A DNA stretch of 64,000 nt from positions 310,001 to 374,000 of the forward strand of contig NZ_VAWG01000001.1 of assembly GCF_005869875.1 (NCBI RefSeq), in the 5' to 3' direction. The translations under genes were made by a program, and so were the position numbers. Positions 48,501-59,200 of this stretch are shown one piece after another; position 1 is the first letter of the stretch; each line of letters starts with the position of its first letter. The notes below the pieces were generated by a model that ran no database searches, was not told where the DNA came from, and saw nothing but the letters and a program-made list of their open reading frames with translations. Source of the stretch: Paenibacillus pinistramenti. Its GTDB lineage: Bacteria > Bacillota > Bacilli > Paenibacillales > Paenibacillaceae.

Positions 48501-48747
48501 GACGCTCCTGGCGGATAATCTGGGTTACAAAATCAAGGGTGATCGGTTCGATATATACCTTGTCAGCCATGTTGGTATCGGTCATGATTGTAGCCGGATT
48601 GCTGTTGATCAGGACTACTTCCACGCCTTCTTCTTTCAGGGCCTGGCAGGCCTGTGTACCAGCGTAATCAAACTCAGCCGCCTGGCCGATGACAATCGGG
48701 CCGGAGCCGATGACGAGGATTTTCTTCAAGTCTTTATTAATAGGCAT
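45520..48747 (-). CDS. carB: carbamoyl phosphate synthase large subunit, pyrimidine type
   Basis: A 1075-residue protein close to B. subtilis PyrAB (1071). It makes carbamoyl phosphate from bicarbonate, ATP and ammonia delivered by CarA. Two homologous ATP-grasp halves are clear: [20 protein letters not shown] at the start and [20 protein letters not shown] near residue 555, with [40 protein letters not shown] and [22 protein letters not shown]-terminal MGS-like allosteric domain with [16 protein letters not shown] follows. Located in the pyr operon 4 bases after carA, it is the pyrimidine-dedicated enzyme. Confidence 0.97.
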   Translation of the reverse strand: MPINKDLKKILVIGSGPIVIGQAAEFDYAGTQACQALKEEGVEVVLINSNPATIMTDTNMADKVYIEPITLDFVTQIIRQERPDGLLPTLGGQTGLNMAVELARAGVLERENVKLLGTQLTSIEKAEDRDLFRELMRELEQPVPESTIVQTLEEALEFAGEIGYPLIVRPAYTLGGTGGGICADEEELRETVSSGLRYSPITQCLVEKSIAGMKEVEYEVMRDANDNCIVVCNMENFDPVGVHTGDSIVVAPSQTLSDREYQMLRSASLKIIRALNIEGGCNVQFALDPQSFQYYVIEVNPRVSRSSALASKATGYPIAKMAAKIALGYTLDEIVNPVTGQTYACFEPTLDYIVSKIPRWPFDKFTHANRKLGTQMKATGEVMAIGRTFEESIHKAVRSLEIGTHRLYLKGADKLDQETLDARLMKPDDERMFLIAEAFRRGYDLQQIHDLTNVDWWFLDKIERIVNFEEKISSEEQLSYETLYEAKRMGFTDRAIAELRKQGGFSSLTAEKEVRSFRLDNGLRPVYKMVDTCAAEFEATTPYYYSTYETENEVTDSEKQKVVVLGSGPIRIGQGIEFDYSTVHAVWAIQNAGYEAVIINNNPETVSTDFNTSDRLYFEPLFFEDVMNVIEQEQPIGVIVQFGGQTAINLAAPLKAAGVNILGTSLESIDEAEDRKKFEALLSRLNIAQPQGSTVTSVDQAVDTAQSLGYPVLVRPSYVLGGRAMQIVYSDEELLEYMEEAVQINPDHPVLIDRYMMGKEVEVDAICDGETVLIPGIMEHVERAGVHSGDSIAVYPPQYLDASLKDKIVEITIKIAKELKTVGLVNIQFVIYKNEVYVIEVNPRSSRTVPFLSKVTNIPMANLATKAILGTSLASQGYSEGLWPEPDYVSVKVPVFSFAKLRRVDTTLGPEMKSTGEVMGRDPQFAKALYKGLIGSGIKIPTAGAIIATVADKDKAEAIELLKGFYNLGYKIIATGGTAHALEEQGLRVTTVNKLSEGTPNILDMIRTGQAHFVINTLTKGKEPARDGFRIRREAVENGVFCMTSLDTAAALLSMLQSINFSSQAMPSLPVGSVK

Positions 48748-48751
48748 AGGT

Positions 48752-49888
48752 TTACAGAGCTCCTTTCGCAGCGGCTACCAGTTCAGCCTGACGCGGTTTC
48801 TGGGGATGAAGGCGTTTGTGTTCGCGGATCATTTCAAGGAACCGGTCGAACAGATAACTGTTATCATAAGGTCCTGGTGCTGCTTCCGGATGGTACTGTA
48901 CCGAAAACGCCGGGTACTTCTTATGCTTCAAGCCTTCAATCGTCTTGTCGTTATTGTTGATGTGCGTCACTTCCAGATCGGTTCCGGCAATCGAAGCCTC
49001 GGTCACGGTATAGCCGTGGTTCTGGGAAGTGATGAAGCAGCGTCCGGATTCCAGCTCTTTCACCGGATGGTTGCCGCCGCGGTGGCCGAACTTCAGGCTT
49101 TCCGTGTCCGCCCCGCAGGCATGCGCGAACAGCTGATGGCCGAGACAGATGCCGAAGATCGGGTATTCGCCGAGCAGCTCAGAGATCATTTTTGCCGCAT
49201 AAGGAACGTCTTTCGGGTCCCCAGGGCCGTTGGACAGCTGGATGCCGTCCGGGTGCAGCTTGCGGATTTCATCAGCCGTTGTATCATGCGGAACCACAAC
49301 GACGTCGCAGCCGCGTTTGGCAAGCTCTTTCACGATGCCGCTCTTCGCGCCAAAGTCCACCAGGACAATACGTTCGCCGGAGCCAGGGACGCTGTAAACG
49401 CGCTGTGTCGAGGTTTTGGCCACCTGATCGCGCAGCTCGTGGATGCTGGTTTGGCCGATCAATTCCTGCAGCTCTGTAATGGATTTATTGCTGGTTGTAA
49501 GAATACCCTTCATTGTGCCGTACTGGCGGATGATTCTGGTCAGCATTCGGGTGTCAATGCCGCTGATGGCCGGAATTCCGTACTCCTTCAGCAGGTCTTC
49601 GATGCTGTACTGAGCGCGCCAGTTGCTTGGCACAGGCTCATGACGGCGGACCACAAAACCGTGGATAGATGGAGCCACCGATTCAAAATCATCCCGCGTA
49701 ATGCCGTAGTTTCCGATCAGCGGATATGTCATCGTAACGATCTGCCCGCAGTAAGACGGGTCTGACAGCACTTCCTGATAGCCTGTAATTCCTGTATTAA
49801 AAACAACCTCGCCGGTCTTCTCTACTTCCGCACCAAAAGACGTGCCGGTAAACAATGTGCCGTCTTCCAACAATAATCTTGCCTGCAC
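48752..49888 (-). CDS. carA: carbamoyl phosphate synthase small subunit
   Basis: A 378-residue protein starting at GTG with AGAGGATC upstream. It splits glutamine and passes ammonia to CarB. The N-terminal half ([40 protein letters not shown]) and the class I glutamine amidotransferase half are both present, with the catalytic Cys in [11 protein letters not shown] and the His-Glu in [12 protein letters not shown]. The length is normal. Between pyrC and carB in the pyr operon, so it is the pyrimidine form. Confidence 0.96.
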   Translation of the reverse strand: MQARLLLEDGTLFTGTSFGAEVEKTGEVVFNTGITGYQEVLSDPSYCGQIVTMTYPLIGNYGITRDDFESVAPSIHGFVVRRHEPVPSNWRAQYSIEDLLKEYGIPAISGIDTRMLTRIIRQYGTMKGILTTSNKSITELQELIGQTSIHELRDQVAKTSTQRVYSVPGSGERIVLVDFGAKSGIVKELAKRGCDVVVVPHDTTADEIRKLHPDGIQLSNGPGDPKDVPYAAKMISELLGEYPIFGICLGHQLFAHACGADTESLKFGHRGGNHPVKELESGRCFITSQNHGYTVTEASIAGTDLEVTHINNNDKTIEGLKHKKYPAFSVQYHPEAAPGPYDNSYLFDRFLEMIREHKRLHPQKPRQAELVAAAKGAL

Positions 49889-49934
49889 CTTTGATCCTCT
49901 CCCCGATTAAAAAATGTACTTTCGTTTTATGTGT

Positions 49935-51230
49935 CTAGTTGAGCACGCGTTCTTCGGCCCAAGTGATTTTTCCATCTACAATCGCCGCAGCCGGCCAGCC
50001 TTTGAGGCTCCAGCCGCCAAACGGCGTGTTGCGTCCTTTCGTTGCAAAAGTACTCGGATCCACCGTCTTCTCCGTCTCCAGATCCACAATCGTGATATCG
50101 GCCGGTGCTCCCACTTCGAGGCGTCCGGTCTTTAGGCCAAATACCCGGGCCGGATCGGCCGTCATGCGCTGTACAAGCATTTGCAGCGTCCACAATCCTG
50201 TCTCAACAAACTTGGTATAGAGAAGCGGGAAGGCCGTTTCGAAACCGACGATACCGAAAGGCGCCAGCTGCATGCCCTTGGCTTTCTCCTCCTCGCTGTG
50301 CGGGGCGTGGTCCGTTACTACAATGTCGATCGTGCCGTCCTGAAGCGCAGCGATGCAGGCTTCCACGTCGCGGCGCGAGCGGAGCGGCGGATTCATTTTC
50401 CAGTTGGCATCCAGCCCCGGAATATCCTCTTCACTCAGCAGCAGATGATGCGGGCATACCTCCGCAGTTACGTTGATGCCGATCTCCTTCGCCTGGCGGA
50501 TCAGGCGGATGGACTGCTCTGTGCTGACATGGCAGACATGGTAATGAACCCCTGTTGCCTCAGCCAGCAGAATATCGCGCCCGACATGAATCGCTTCCGA
50601 TTCGTTCGGGATGCCTTTCAGGCCGTGCTTTCTGGCGAATTCGCCTTCTGCTACCGGAGCGCCTTCTACCAGGGAGTTATCCTCACAGTGGGCGATCACC
50701 GGCATATTCATGGAGGCCGCCAAAGCCATCGCGTCCTTCATCATCTGCGCACTTTGTACCCCTACGCCGTCATCGGTAAAACCAATGGCTCCCGCTTCTT
50801 TCAATGCGGCAAAGTCTGTCAGCTCTCTTCCGAGCTCATTCACCGTAATCGCTGCGTAAGGCAGCACCTTGACGAGCCCGGCTTCTTTCGCTTTGTCAAG
50901 AACCAGCTTGACGGTTTCCGGGTCGTCCGTTACCGGACGGGTGTTCGGCATACAGGCGATGGTCGTAAAGCCGCCTTTCGCGGCAGACAGGCTGCCGGTT
51001 GCAATCGTTTCTTTATGCTCGAATCCCGGCTCCCGCAGATGGACGTGCATGTCGATGAAGCCCGGTGTGACCAGTTTACCAGCCGCATCTATAACTTCAG
51101 CGCCCTCCAGGTTGACTGCCGTTCCTTGATCCAAAATTCCGGAGATGATTCCGTCCTGGGCCGTGATGGTCTTAAGCTCCAGCTCTCCGTCCGCATTTAA
51201 TACGTTGGCGTTTGTGATGATTAATGGCAT
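49935..51230 (-). CDS. pyrC: dihydroorotase, class I (PyrC type)
   Basis: A 431-residue protein with GCGGAGG ahead of the ATG. It cyclises carbamoyl aspartate to dihydroorotate. It belongs to the amidohydrolase superfamily, with the metal-binding FIDMHVHLREPGFEHKET, HCEDNSLVEGAPVAEG, HYHVCHVSTEQSIRLI, VCPHHLLLSEEDIP and VTDHAPHSEEEKAKG. Such class I enzymes of Bacillota are about 428 residues, as here. It lies 47 bases upstream of carA in the operon. Confidence 0.96.
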   Translation of the reverse strand: MPLIITNANVLNADGELELKTITAQDGIISGILDQGTAVNLEGAEVIDAAGKLVTPGFIDMHVHLREPGFEHKETIATGSLSAAKGGFTTIACMPNTRPVTDDPETVKLVLDKAKEAGLVKVLPYAAITVNELGRELTDFAALKEAGAIGFTDDGVGVQSAQMMKDAMALAASMNMPVIAHCEDNSLVEGAPVAEGEFARKHGLKGIPNESEAIHVGRDILLAEATGVHYHVCHVSTEQSIRLIRQAKEIGINVTAEVCPHHLLLSEEDIPGLDANWKMNPPLRSRRDVEACIAALQDGTIDIVVTDHAPHSEEEKAKGMQLAPFGIVGFETAFPLLYTKFVETGLWTLQMLVQRMTADPARVFGLKTGRLEVGAPADITIVDLETEKTVDPSTFATKGRNTPFGGWSLKGWPAAAIVDGKITWAEERVLN

Positions 51231-51335
51231 AAGGTACCTCCGCTTATCTACTGAAAAATTTTCTATTGGAAAATTTGCTTGATCTTCTATTTGAATGTCC
51301 GCTTATCTAAGGGCTGGCAGCCTGCAGCAGGCTGT

Positions 51336-52249
51336 TTACAGCCGCAGCGCCCGTTCCATAACCGCCATACGAATGGGAACCCCGTTCTGCATCTGCGGGA
51401 AAATCCGTGATTTCGGACTTTCCACCAGGGCGTCATCTATTTCCACGTCCCGGTTGACCGGAGCCGGATGCATAATGATCGTATGGCCGGCCAGCTTGGC
51501 GGCCCGCTCTTCTGTTAATCCGTACTGCAGCCTGTATGCTTCCGGCGACTTCAGTATGCCGTCCGCGTGGCGCTCCAGCTGAACCCTCAGCATCATGACG
51601 ACGTCTGCTTTCAGCGCTTCCTCCATGGATACATAAGGAGCATCCTCAGCAAGCTCAGGAGCCTGCATCGAGTCCGGCGCGCAAAACTTCACGCTCGCTC
51701 CGAATTTTTGCAGGGCCCACAGATTGGACCGCGCCACCCGGCTGTGCTTGATGTCCCCGATGATCGATACCTGAAGGCCTTTCAGTGAGCCGAATTCCTT
51801 CTTCATTGTATAGAGGTCCAGCAGCGCCTGTGTCGGATGTTCATTGTTGCCGTCGCCTGCGTTGACGAGAGGAACGCCGACCTTCTCGGCAAGCTGCGCC
51901 AGAACGCCGACCGGCTTTAACCGGATGACACCGGCATGAATCCCCATGGATTCGAGCGTACGGACCGTATCGTAGATCGATTCGCCTTTCTCCACACTGG
52001 AGGCAGCTGCCGCAAAGTTCAGAACCTCCGCTCCAAGCCGTTTCTCGGCCATTTCAAAGGAGAAGCGTGTGCGGGTGCTGTTCTCAAAAAACATATTCGC
52101 TACGAACCGGTCCTTCAGCACCGGAATCACTTTGTCCGGCTGGGCTTCCCAGTAGGCGGCCCGCTCCAGCAGCGTTTCGATTTCAGTGCGGCTTAAATCC
52201 TTTAATCCAAGCAAACTCCGTTCTTTCAGCGCAGCTGATGTAATCGCCA

Positions 52250-52250
<1 letters not shown>
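51336..52250 (-). CDS. pyrB: aspartate carbamoyltransferase catalytic subunit
   Basis: A 304-residue protein whose start overlaps the pyrR stop by one base. It joins carbamoyl phosphate and aspartate. Visible: carbamoyl-phosphate motif FENSTRTRFSFEMAEKRLG, the GESIYDTVRTLESMG segment, GDGNNEHPTQALLDLYTM, GDIKHSRVARSNLWAL and MHPAPVNRDVEIDDALVES. No regulatory subunit gene (pyrI) is present, as usual for Bacilli. A 105-base gap to pyrC contains a repeated AGATAAGCGGA but no second attenuator. Confidence 0.96.
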
Positions 52251-52828
<578 letters not shown>

Positions 52829-52878
52829 CTAAACAGCCTTAACTCGATAGCACCTGCCGGGACTCCATGACCGGCCAT

Positions 52879-53062
52879 AAAAAAAACTCCCCGCCCATTC
52901 CAGGCAAGGAGTTCTCCAGCCGCAGGTTATGCCTGCGACAGTCAAGGAGGCCGCTGAAAAAGTCCGTAGCTGTGCAGCACACAGCCAGAGGAACTTCTGC
53001 AAACCTCGTTTCACGTTACCTTGCCAGCCTCACGGGACTGATTTAAAGGTGCTATTTGATTA
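52879..53062 (-). promoter_or_regulatory. PyrR-controlled leader attenuator of the pyr operon
   Basis: Minus-strand leader. The PyrR-binding loop AGTCCCGTGAGGCT (plus 53026-53039) fits the consensus ARUCCnGnGAGGYU. GGCAAGG (plus 53019-53025) directly after it is the complement of CCTTGCC in the left arm of the terminator (plus 52903-52909), so an antiterminator can form when PyrR does not hold the first hairpin. The terminator (52879-52914) has AACTCC/GGAGTT and GCC/GGC stems and eight T's. Confidence 0.9.
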
Positions 53063-53068
53063 CCGTGA

Positions 53069-53097
53069 ATTATGACACAGCAGCGAGAACTTGTCAA
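53069..53097 (-). promoter_or_regulatory. sigma-A promoter of the pyr operon
   Basis: Minus strand TTGACA (plus 53092-53097), a 17-base spacer and CATAAT (plus 53069-53074). This is a near-consensus vegetative promoter driving the PyrR leader. Confidence 0.9.
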
Positions 53098-53267
53098 CGC
53101 CCTGCCGGACCAAACAGTGAGGATGGATGTATGGATGATGAATAAATGTTTGTATTTTGTTATTAAAGGCTTCAACTTATAAATAATTATACAATATAAC
53201 CGCATAAATATTCAACAGTTTTTTCGATAAAATTGACTTTGTATGTAAGCAGCCCTTTTCTCCCAAT
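53098..53267. other. AT-rich spacer between rluD and the pyr promoter
   Basis: AT-rich, with no gene, RNA element or repeat that I can support. Confidence 0.6.
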
Positions 53268-53317
53268 AAAAAAAGCACCGCATTCCGAACATGAAGTTCC
53301 GGAAATGCAATGCTTTT
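53268..53317 (-). terminator. intrinsic terminator after rluD
   Basis: AAAAGCA-GCATT-CCG pairs with CGG-ATGC-TGCTTTT on the minus strand, followed by seven T's, directly after the stop at 53332. Confidence 0.88.
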
Positions 53318-53331
53318 CGACTGCCTGATCT

Positions 53332-54318
53332 TTACCTTCCTCTAAGAACTGCCAGAAGCCCTTCCATATCTTCGGGAATGGGCGCTTTAAACTCCAAATA
53401 CTCGCCGCTCCGCGGATGAATGAACCCCAGAACAGCTGCGTGCAGGGCCTGTCCGTCCATCTTGAGGCCTTTGCTCCGGCCGTACATCGGGTCTCCAACA
53501 AGCGGATGCCCGATAAATTTCATATGGACCCGGATCTGATGGGTGCGTCCGGTCTCAAGCTTTAATTCAAGAAGCGTATAGTCGCCGAAACGTTCCACTA
53601 CCTGAAAATGAGTAACCGCGCGTTTGCTGTTCCGCTCCGTCACAGCGAACATCTTCCGGTCAGAGGTATCGCGCCCGATCGGCGCGTCCACCGTACCCTG
53701 ATCATGGCTCAGGTTCCCGTGCACAAGCGCAAAATATTTGCGCGTCACCGAGTGGTCCTTCAGCTGGGCGGCAAGCGATGCGTGCGCCAGGTCATTTTTG
53801 GCAGCCATCAGAAGGCCTGAAGTGTCCTTATCAATCCGGTGAACAATTCCGGGGCGGAGCTCGCCGTTAATGCCGGACAAATCCTTGCAGTGATGCATCA
53901 AGGCATTGACCAGCGTCCCGGAAGCATGTCCAGGCGCAGGATGAACCACCATTCCCCGCGGTTTATTGACGACAATAACATCCCCGTCTTCGTAATACAC
54001 ATCAAGCGGAATATCCTCAGGAATGATCTCTACCGCGCTCGTCTCGGGAATTTGAAGCAGAACCTCGTCCCCTGCAGACAGCTTGTAATTGGATTTGACC
54101 GGGCTGCCGTTTACCGTTACATGACCTGCGTCAATCCAAAGCTGGATCTGGCTCCGCGATACCTGCTCATCCATGCCTTCCACAATATATTTATCAATGC
54201 GCTGTTTGGCGTCTTTCTCATCAGCCGTCCACTCATACACGTTAGCCTGATCCTCGGACAGCTGCTCTTTCTCCTTGTCCACTGAAGCTGAATGGCCGGA
54301 CTGTTCGTTACTCATCAT
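53332..54318 (-). CDS. rluD: RluD-family 23S rRNA pseudouridine synthase
   Basis: A 328-residue protein. The ATG overlaps the lspA stop (ATGA) and has AAGGAG 10 bases upstream. An S4 domain near residues 40-90 (QRIDKYIVEGMDEQVSRSQI) binds RNA. The catalytic domain has the Asp in RPGIVHRIDKDTSGLLM, then KYFALVHG and ETGRTHQIRVHMKFIGHPLV. B. subtilis YlyB and E. coli RluD are of this type, modifying uridines in helix 69. A hydrophilic acidic extension of about 35 residues precedes the S4 domain. Cotranscribed with lspA, as is usual in Bacilli. Confidence 0.92.
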   Translation of the reverse strand: MMSNEQSGHSASVDKEKEQLSEDQANVYEWTADEKDAKQRIDKYIVEGMDEQVSRSQIQLWIDAGHVTVNGSPVKSNYKLSAGDEVLLQIPETSAVEIIPEDIPLDVYYEDGDVIVVNKPRGMVVHPAPGHASGTLVNALMHHCKDLSGINGELRPGIVHRIDKDTSGLLMAAKNDLAHASLAAQLKDHSVTRKYFALVHGNLSHDQGTVDAPIGRDTSDRKMFAVTERNSKRAVTHFQVVERFGDYTLLELKLETGRTHQIRVHMKFIGHPLVGDPMYGRSKGLKMDGQALHAAVLGFIHPRSGEYLEFKAPIPEDMEGLLAVLRGR

Positions 54319-54812
54319 AAATGGTTGTCTCCTTGCACATGATCCGAAGGTTTGTTGTTGTCTCTGCGGCTGTCAAACAAAGTATCCAGAATAATCAGCG
54401 CTACGCCGACTACAATACACGAATCCGCAATGTTAAAGATCGGGAACACGTAGCTGCCGAATGTAAACTGCAGAAAATCCACAACTTCAGCATGTACTGA
54501 ACGATCCAGGAAGTTGCCGATGGCTCCGCCTAAAATTAAGGAAAGGGCTACCGGAAGCAGCTTTTGACCATTCTTCTTCACCCGTTCCATATACCACACA
54601 ATTCCAATTACAACCGCAATCGTGATGACAATAAAGAACCATCTCTGCCCCTGAAGAATACTGAAAGCAGCGCCCTGATTCCGGTATGACGTAATAACGA
54701 AAAAATGTCCGATAACCGGGATTTCCTCCCCGATCTGAAGCTGTTTAGCAATCAGGTATTTGGTGCCCTGGTCCACCAGAAAAGCAATTAAAGCAATTAA
54801 ATAATACACCAC
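54315..54812 (-). CDS. lspA: signal peptidase II (lipoprotein signal peptidase)
   Basis: A 165-residue protein with four membrane helices. It cuts the signal peptide of lipidated prolipoproteins, several of which are encoded in this window. Visible: the N-terminal YYLIALIAFLVDQGTKYLIA with its Asp, TSYRNQGAAFSI, the catalytic-region motifs GGAIGNFLDRSVHAEVVDFL and FPIFNIADSCIVVG, each with its catalytic Asp. The length matches the family (about 155-165). It starts the lspA-rluD pair. A likely promoter (plus 54889-54918) is listed separately. Confidence 0.95.
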   Translation of the reverse strand: MVYYLIALIAFLVDQGTKYLIAKQLQIGEEIPVIGHFFVITSYRNQGAAFSILQGQRWFFIVITIAVVIGIVWYMERVKKNGQKLLPVALSLILGGAIGNFLDRSVHAEVVDFLQFTFGSYVFPIFNIADSCIVVGVALIILDTLFDSRRDNNKPSDHVQGDNHL

Positions 54813-54888
54813 AGTAGGTTGTCACCCCGTTTTGTCTTATGACGTTCCGGTTCCTAAATAGACAGGATTAACCAAAACAAGCTTCCTT

Positions 54889-54918
54889 ATTGTAGCACAG
54901 GGCCCAATATACCGTCCA
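54889..54918 (-). promoter_or_regulatory. probable lspA promoter
   Basis: Minus strand TGGACG (plus 54913-54918), an 18-base spacer and TACAAT (plus 54889-54894). The -10 is one base off consensus and the -35 is weak. Confidence 0.4.
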
Positions 54919-55016
54919 TGCACGAAAGGATTTTCCTTCTCTAAAAATAGTCCTTTTGGCGCAATCTATACGTTAGCAAGAACGAATTTTGAACCTATAG
55001 GAAGGAGTCCTGTCCA

Positions 55017-55754
55017 ATGGATCACCTGACGCAAACCGAACTGCAAAATCTCGAGGACAAGCTGCTGGAACGCAAGCAGGAGCTGGAACGCGAGCTAGAA
55101 GGCAACGATCATTTCGGGATCGAGGCTTCGCTGCGGGACAAAACGGGCGAGCTGTCCACCAACGATAACCATCCCGCCGACGTCGGCACCGAAATGTTCG
55201 AGCGCTCCAAGGACTTGTCTCTGCTGGAACACGCTGAAATGAACCTCACCCGCGTTAACGATGCATTAGTCCGGATGCAGGAAGGCTCTTACGGCATCTG
55301 CGAAACCTGCGGAGCGCCGATTGATGTCGAACGGCTGAATGCCCTGCCGGAAACGGCCCACTGCCGGGAGCACAGCCCTCAGCAGTCCGTATCTGCAAGA
55401 CGTCCGGTTGAAGAAGAGTTGTTGTACCCGCCCTTCGGCCGTACCAGCTTCGACGAGCGGGATGATGAAACCGAATTTGACGGTGAAGACGCCTGGCAGA
55501 TCCTTGAAAGCTATGGAACCTCAACCTCGCCCGCTTTTGCAGAAGAGAACGAAGTGGATGACTACAATGACCTTGAAATTGAGGCCAGCAGCGAGCTGGA
55601 CGGCTTCACCGAAGAATTTGAAAGCTTTGTTGCCACAGACATCTACGGGGAAAATAAATGCTTCTTCCGCAACGGCGCCTACCGCAAGCATATGAAGGCA
55701 ACCAAGCATCTGGCTTCCGAGGATTCACTCGGCACCGGGTCCAACGAGTATTAA
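55017..55754 (+). CDS. yteA: YteA-like TraR/DksA zinc-finger sporulation protein
   Basis: A 245-residue protein with AGGAAGGAG ahead of the ATG. An N-terminal coiled-coil (NLEDKLLERKQELERELEGN) of DksA type leads to a C4-like zinc finger: YGICETCGAPIDVERLNALP then ETAHCREH (two Cys plus Cys and His). The rest is an acidic tail with a conserved-looking GENKCFFRNGAYRKHMK. This matches the yteA family of Bacilli, which are often under sporulation sigma control, although the role is unclear. It converges with the DUF5665 gene and overlaps it by 4 bases. Confidence 0.85.
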   Translation: MDHLTQTELQNLEDKLLERKQELERELEGNDHFGIEASLRDKTGELSTNDNHPADVGTEMFERSKDLSLLEHAEMNLTRVNDALVRMQEGSYGICETCGAPIDVERLNALPETAHCREHSPQQSVSARRPVEEELLYPPFGRTSFDERDDETEFDGEDAWQILESYGTSTSPAFAEENEVDDYNDLEIEASSELDGFTEEFESFVATDIYGENKCFFRNGAYRKHMKATKHLASEDSLGTGSNEY

Positions 55755-56122
55755 AGCTGCAGCTGTCTTTGAACGATCCGAACCAGGTCCGCAATATAGT
55801 CTCCAATAATCGGCAGATTTAATGCACCGAGCGCCTGGAGCAAATAAATAATCGTCGCCGCAAAAAAAGTCAAACCTATCGCATATCCGACCCCTCGCGC
55901 GATTCCGGAAATCAGGTTGAGCATAATCAGCCGGAACGGCTTGTGGAGCAGCTGGGTATAATCGGCGATTCTGGATTTCTCCAGCTCATTAGCCAGCCAA
56001 ACAGTCAGACTATAGATCCGGTTCACCCGCTCTTCCAGGTTATCAGGCATGTCAGCAGCCGAATGCCCCAAATCAAGCTCATGAGGCTTCTGCAGCGGCC
56101 TGCTCTTCGTATTCTGCTCCAT
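55751..56122 (-). CDS. DUF5665-type membrane protein
   Basis: About 123 residues from ATG 56122, with AAAGGA upstream at 11 bases; ATG 56134 abuts the site. The start MEQNTKSRPLQKPHELDLGH is polar, followed by a helix (VNRIYSLTVWLANELEKSRI), then a membrane region RLIMLNLISGIARGVGYAIG and LTFFAATIIYLLQALGAL ending at IADLVRIVQRQLQL. This matches the layout of DUF5665 proteins of Bacillota. Function unknown. It is located just downstream of ileS, as often seen. Confidence 0.75.
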   Translation of the reverse strand: MEQNTKSRPLQKPHELDLGHSAADMPDNLEERVNRIYSLTVWLANELEKSRIADYTQLLHKPFRLIMLNLISGIARGVGYAIGLTFFAATIIYLLQALGALNLPIIGDYIADLVRIVQRQLQL

Positions 56123-56273
56123 ACAGGGTATCATCCTTTATCCTTCTCAACAAAGCTTGGAATAAAGCAAACGAGCTGAACAGCGCCGGAGATGAATTCT
56201 CCGGGCTGAACAGCCCGTTTGCTATTCTTTGCTTGTATTATAACCCTGTGCAGGGAATCCCATGCAAAAGCGA

Positions 56274-59200
56274 TTATTCGGAAATCGCAACGCCGATCTT
56301 TTTGCTGCCCAAATCGATGGATTCCATGTCTGCTGCTTCACCAAAGCTTACGTCAGTTACAAGCACGTTCTCCTTAAGTACGTCCATAAACGCGGTGATG
56401 GCCTGCTTCAGTTCCTCGTCAACGTTCAGGGTCAGCGCCACGCGCTTCTCAATCGGCAGATCGAGCTTCTTCCGGGTGTCCTGTACGGCACGGACTACTT
56501 CACGAACCCAGCCTTCCTGCTCAAGCTCCGGCGTCAGATCGGTATTCAGCGCAACCGTAATGCCGTAGCCGGAAGCCGATGCGAACCCTTCTTTGGCCTT
56601 CTTCTCAATCAGAAGCTCCTCAGAGGTGATCTGCAGTTCTTCTCCTTCAGGAGATACGACGGCAAGCGTGCCTGTCTCTACTACACGGCGGGTATCTTCA
56701 GGAGCCATGTTTTTCAGGAAATTTTGAAGGAAACCGACGTTCTTGCCGTACTTCTTGCCGGCCACTTTCAGGTTCAGCTTCAGCGTGTAATCCACAACTC
56801 CGCTGTCGCTGTTCTCGATTTCAAGCTTCTTGACGTTGATCTCTTCTTTAATGATCTCCTCGTAAGCAGCTGCATCAAACGGAGTGCTGAGCGACACGAC
56901 CAAGCCGGACAATGGCTGGCGGGTTTTGAGGCCGGTTTCGTTCCGCACATTGCGGGCGAGCTCGACAATTTGACGGGCCGTTTCCATATCCTGCTCCAGC
57001 GTCTTGTCAATCAGCGATTCATCCGCCTCCGGATAGTCGGCCAAGTGCACACTGTCCCCGCCTGTCAGATTCACGAAGATGTCCTCAGACAGCATTGGCG
57101 TGTAAGGAGCCATCAGCTTCGCGAGCGTAACCAGTACGCTGGACAGTGTCTGATAAGCAGACAGTTTATCCTCGTTCAAACCTTCGCCCCAGAACCGGTC
57201 ACGGGAACGTCTGATGTACCAGTTGCTCAGCTCATCCACAAACGCTTCAATCGCTTTGGCCGGGTTGAGGAAATCGTTGACAGCCAGCCCTTTGCCCACG
57301 GTGCCAATCAAGGAATTCAAGCGGGACAGGATCCAGCGGTCCAGCTTGTTCACTGATGGACGGAAGGCATGCTCTTCCGGACGGTAGCCGTCAATGTTGG
57401 CATACAGCGTCAGGAACGCATGAGTGTTCACAAGAGTATCAATCACTTTGGATTTCGCTTCACCTACGATGCCTTTGGAGAACCGTTTGCTGTTCCATGG
57501 CGCACTGTCAGAGAGCAGGGCCCAGCGGAATGCGTCTGTTCCGTATTCATTGATGATATCCCATGGATCAATGACGTTGCCTTTGGATTTGGACATCTTC
57601 TGTCCGTTCTCATCCAGCACATGGCCTGTCGCAATAACGGCTTTATACGACGGTTTGCCTGTATACAGCGTAGAGACGGCCAGCAGGCTGTAGAACCAGC
57701 CGCGCGTCTGGTCGATCCCTTCGCAGATCATATCGGCCGGGAACTGCTCCCCGAAAGTCTCTTCATTCTCAAACGGATGATGCTGCTGGGCAAACGGCAT
57801 TGAACCGCTGTCGAACCAGACGTCGATTACCTCGGACGTTCTGTTCATGACGGCGCCTTCCTTAAACGGCGATTTCAGCTGAATCCCGTCCACATAAGGC
57901 TTATGCAGCTCGATGTCTTCTGGAACCTCGCCTACCGCGCGCGCTCTCAAATCGGCGATGCTCTTCGGCGCATATTCTTTGCCTGTCGCTTCGCATACCC
58001 AAACGTTCAGCGGCGTTCCCCAATAGCGGTTGCGGCTGATGTTCCAGTCTACCAAATCCTCGAGGAACTTGCCGAAACGTCCGTCACGGATATGATCCGG
58101 GTACCATTGGACGGTGTTGTTATTGGCAATCAGCTGGTCCTTAACCGCTGTTGTCTTGATAAACCAGCTGTCCATCGCATAATAGAGCAGCGGGGTTTTG
58201 CAGCGCCAGCAGAACGGATAGCTGTGCTCGTATTTTTCCTTGCCGTACAGGAGACCTTTCTCGGACAGCGCTTTGACGATGTCGACATCGAGCGTTTCGT
58301 CCTTGACGAAGCGGCCCGCAAACTCGCGGATCACATCAGTATAGCGGCCCTGCTGATCAACCACGTTGATAAACTCTACGTCGTTGTCACGGCAGGTCTT
58401 GTAGTCGTCCTCGCCATGAGCCGGTGCCATATGAACAATCCCTGTACCGCTGGATTCCGTAACAAATGGAGCTCCAAGGATTTTAAGGCCGTTCTGCGGA
58501 TGAATGTAATCAAACGGCGCGTCGTAGGCCAGACCAACAAGTTCGGATCCTTTTACGGAAGACAGAACCTCATAATCGCCCTTCAGCACCTCTTCGACGA
58601 GATTTTTAGCGACGATGTAGGTTTCATCACCCTGCTTCACGCGCACATACTCCAGCTCCGGGTTCACCGCAAGCGCAGAGTTTGCAGGCAGTGTCCAAGG
58701 CGTTGTCGTCCAGGCGAGTACAAATTCGCCGCTGTCCTTCAGCTTGAACTTCGCTGTTGCACTTAAGTCCTTCACGTCTTCGTAGCCCTGCGCCACTTCG
58801 TGGGAGCTCAGCGTAGTCTGACAGCTGGGGCAATAAGGGCTGACGCGGTGACCGCGGTACAGCAGGCCTTTTTCATGAATGGTGCCCAGAATGTTCCATA
58901 CGCTTTCAATGTAGTTGTTGTCCATTGTTACGTACGGGTGATTCAGATCTGTCCAGTAAGCAATCGCTTCGGTCAGCTCGCGCCACTGCTTCTCGTATTC
59001 GAAGACACTGGCTTTACATTTCTTAACGAACTCTTCAATGCCGTAGTTCTCAATTTCCTGCTTGCCGGAGATGCCCAGCTGCTTCTCTACTCCAAGCTCT
59101 ACAGGCAGGCCGTGGGTATCCCAGCCGGCTTTACGGACGACGCGGTAGCCCTTCATCGTCTGGTAGCGGCCGATAAAGTCCTTAATGACGCGGCCAAGCA

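Noticed and set aside
46120-48960. Very long open frame on the strand opposite to carB (over 900 codons)
   Set aside because: It mirrors carB codon use on the other strand, has no ribosome site and reads as unbalanced His/Arg-rich sequence. carB is clearly the real gene.
51231-51335. Second PyrR attenuator between pyrB and pyrC
   Set aside because: The spacer has no ARUCCnGnGAGGYU loop and no terminator with T's, only a repeated AGATAAGCGGA.
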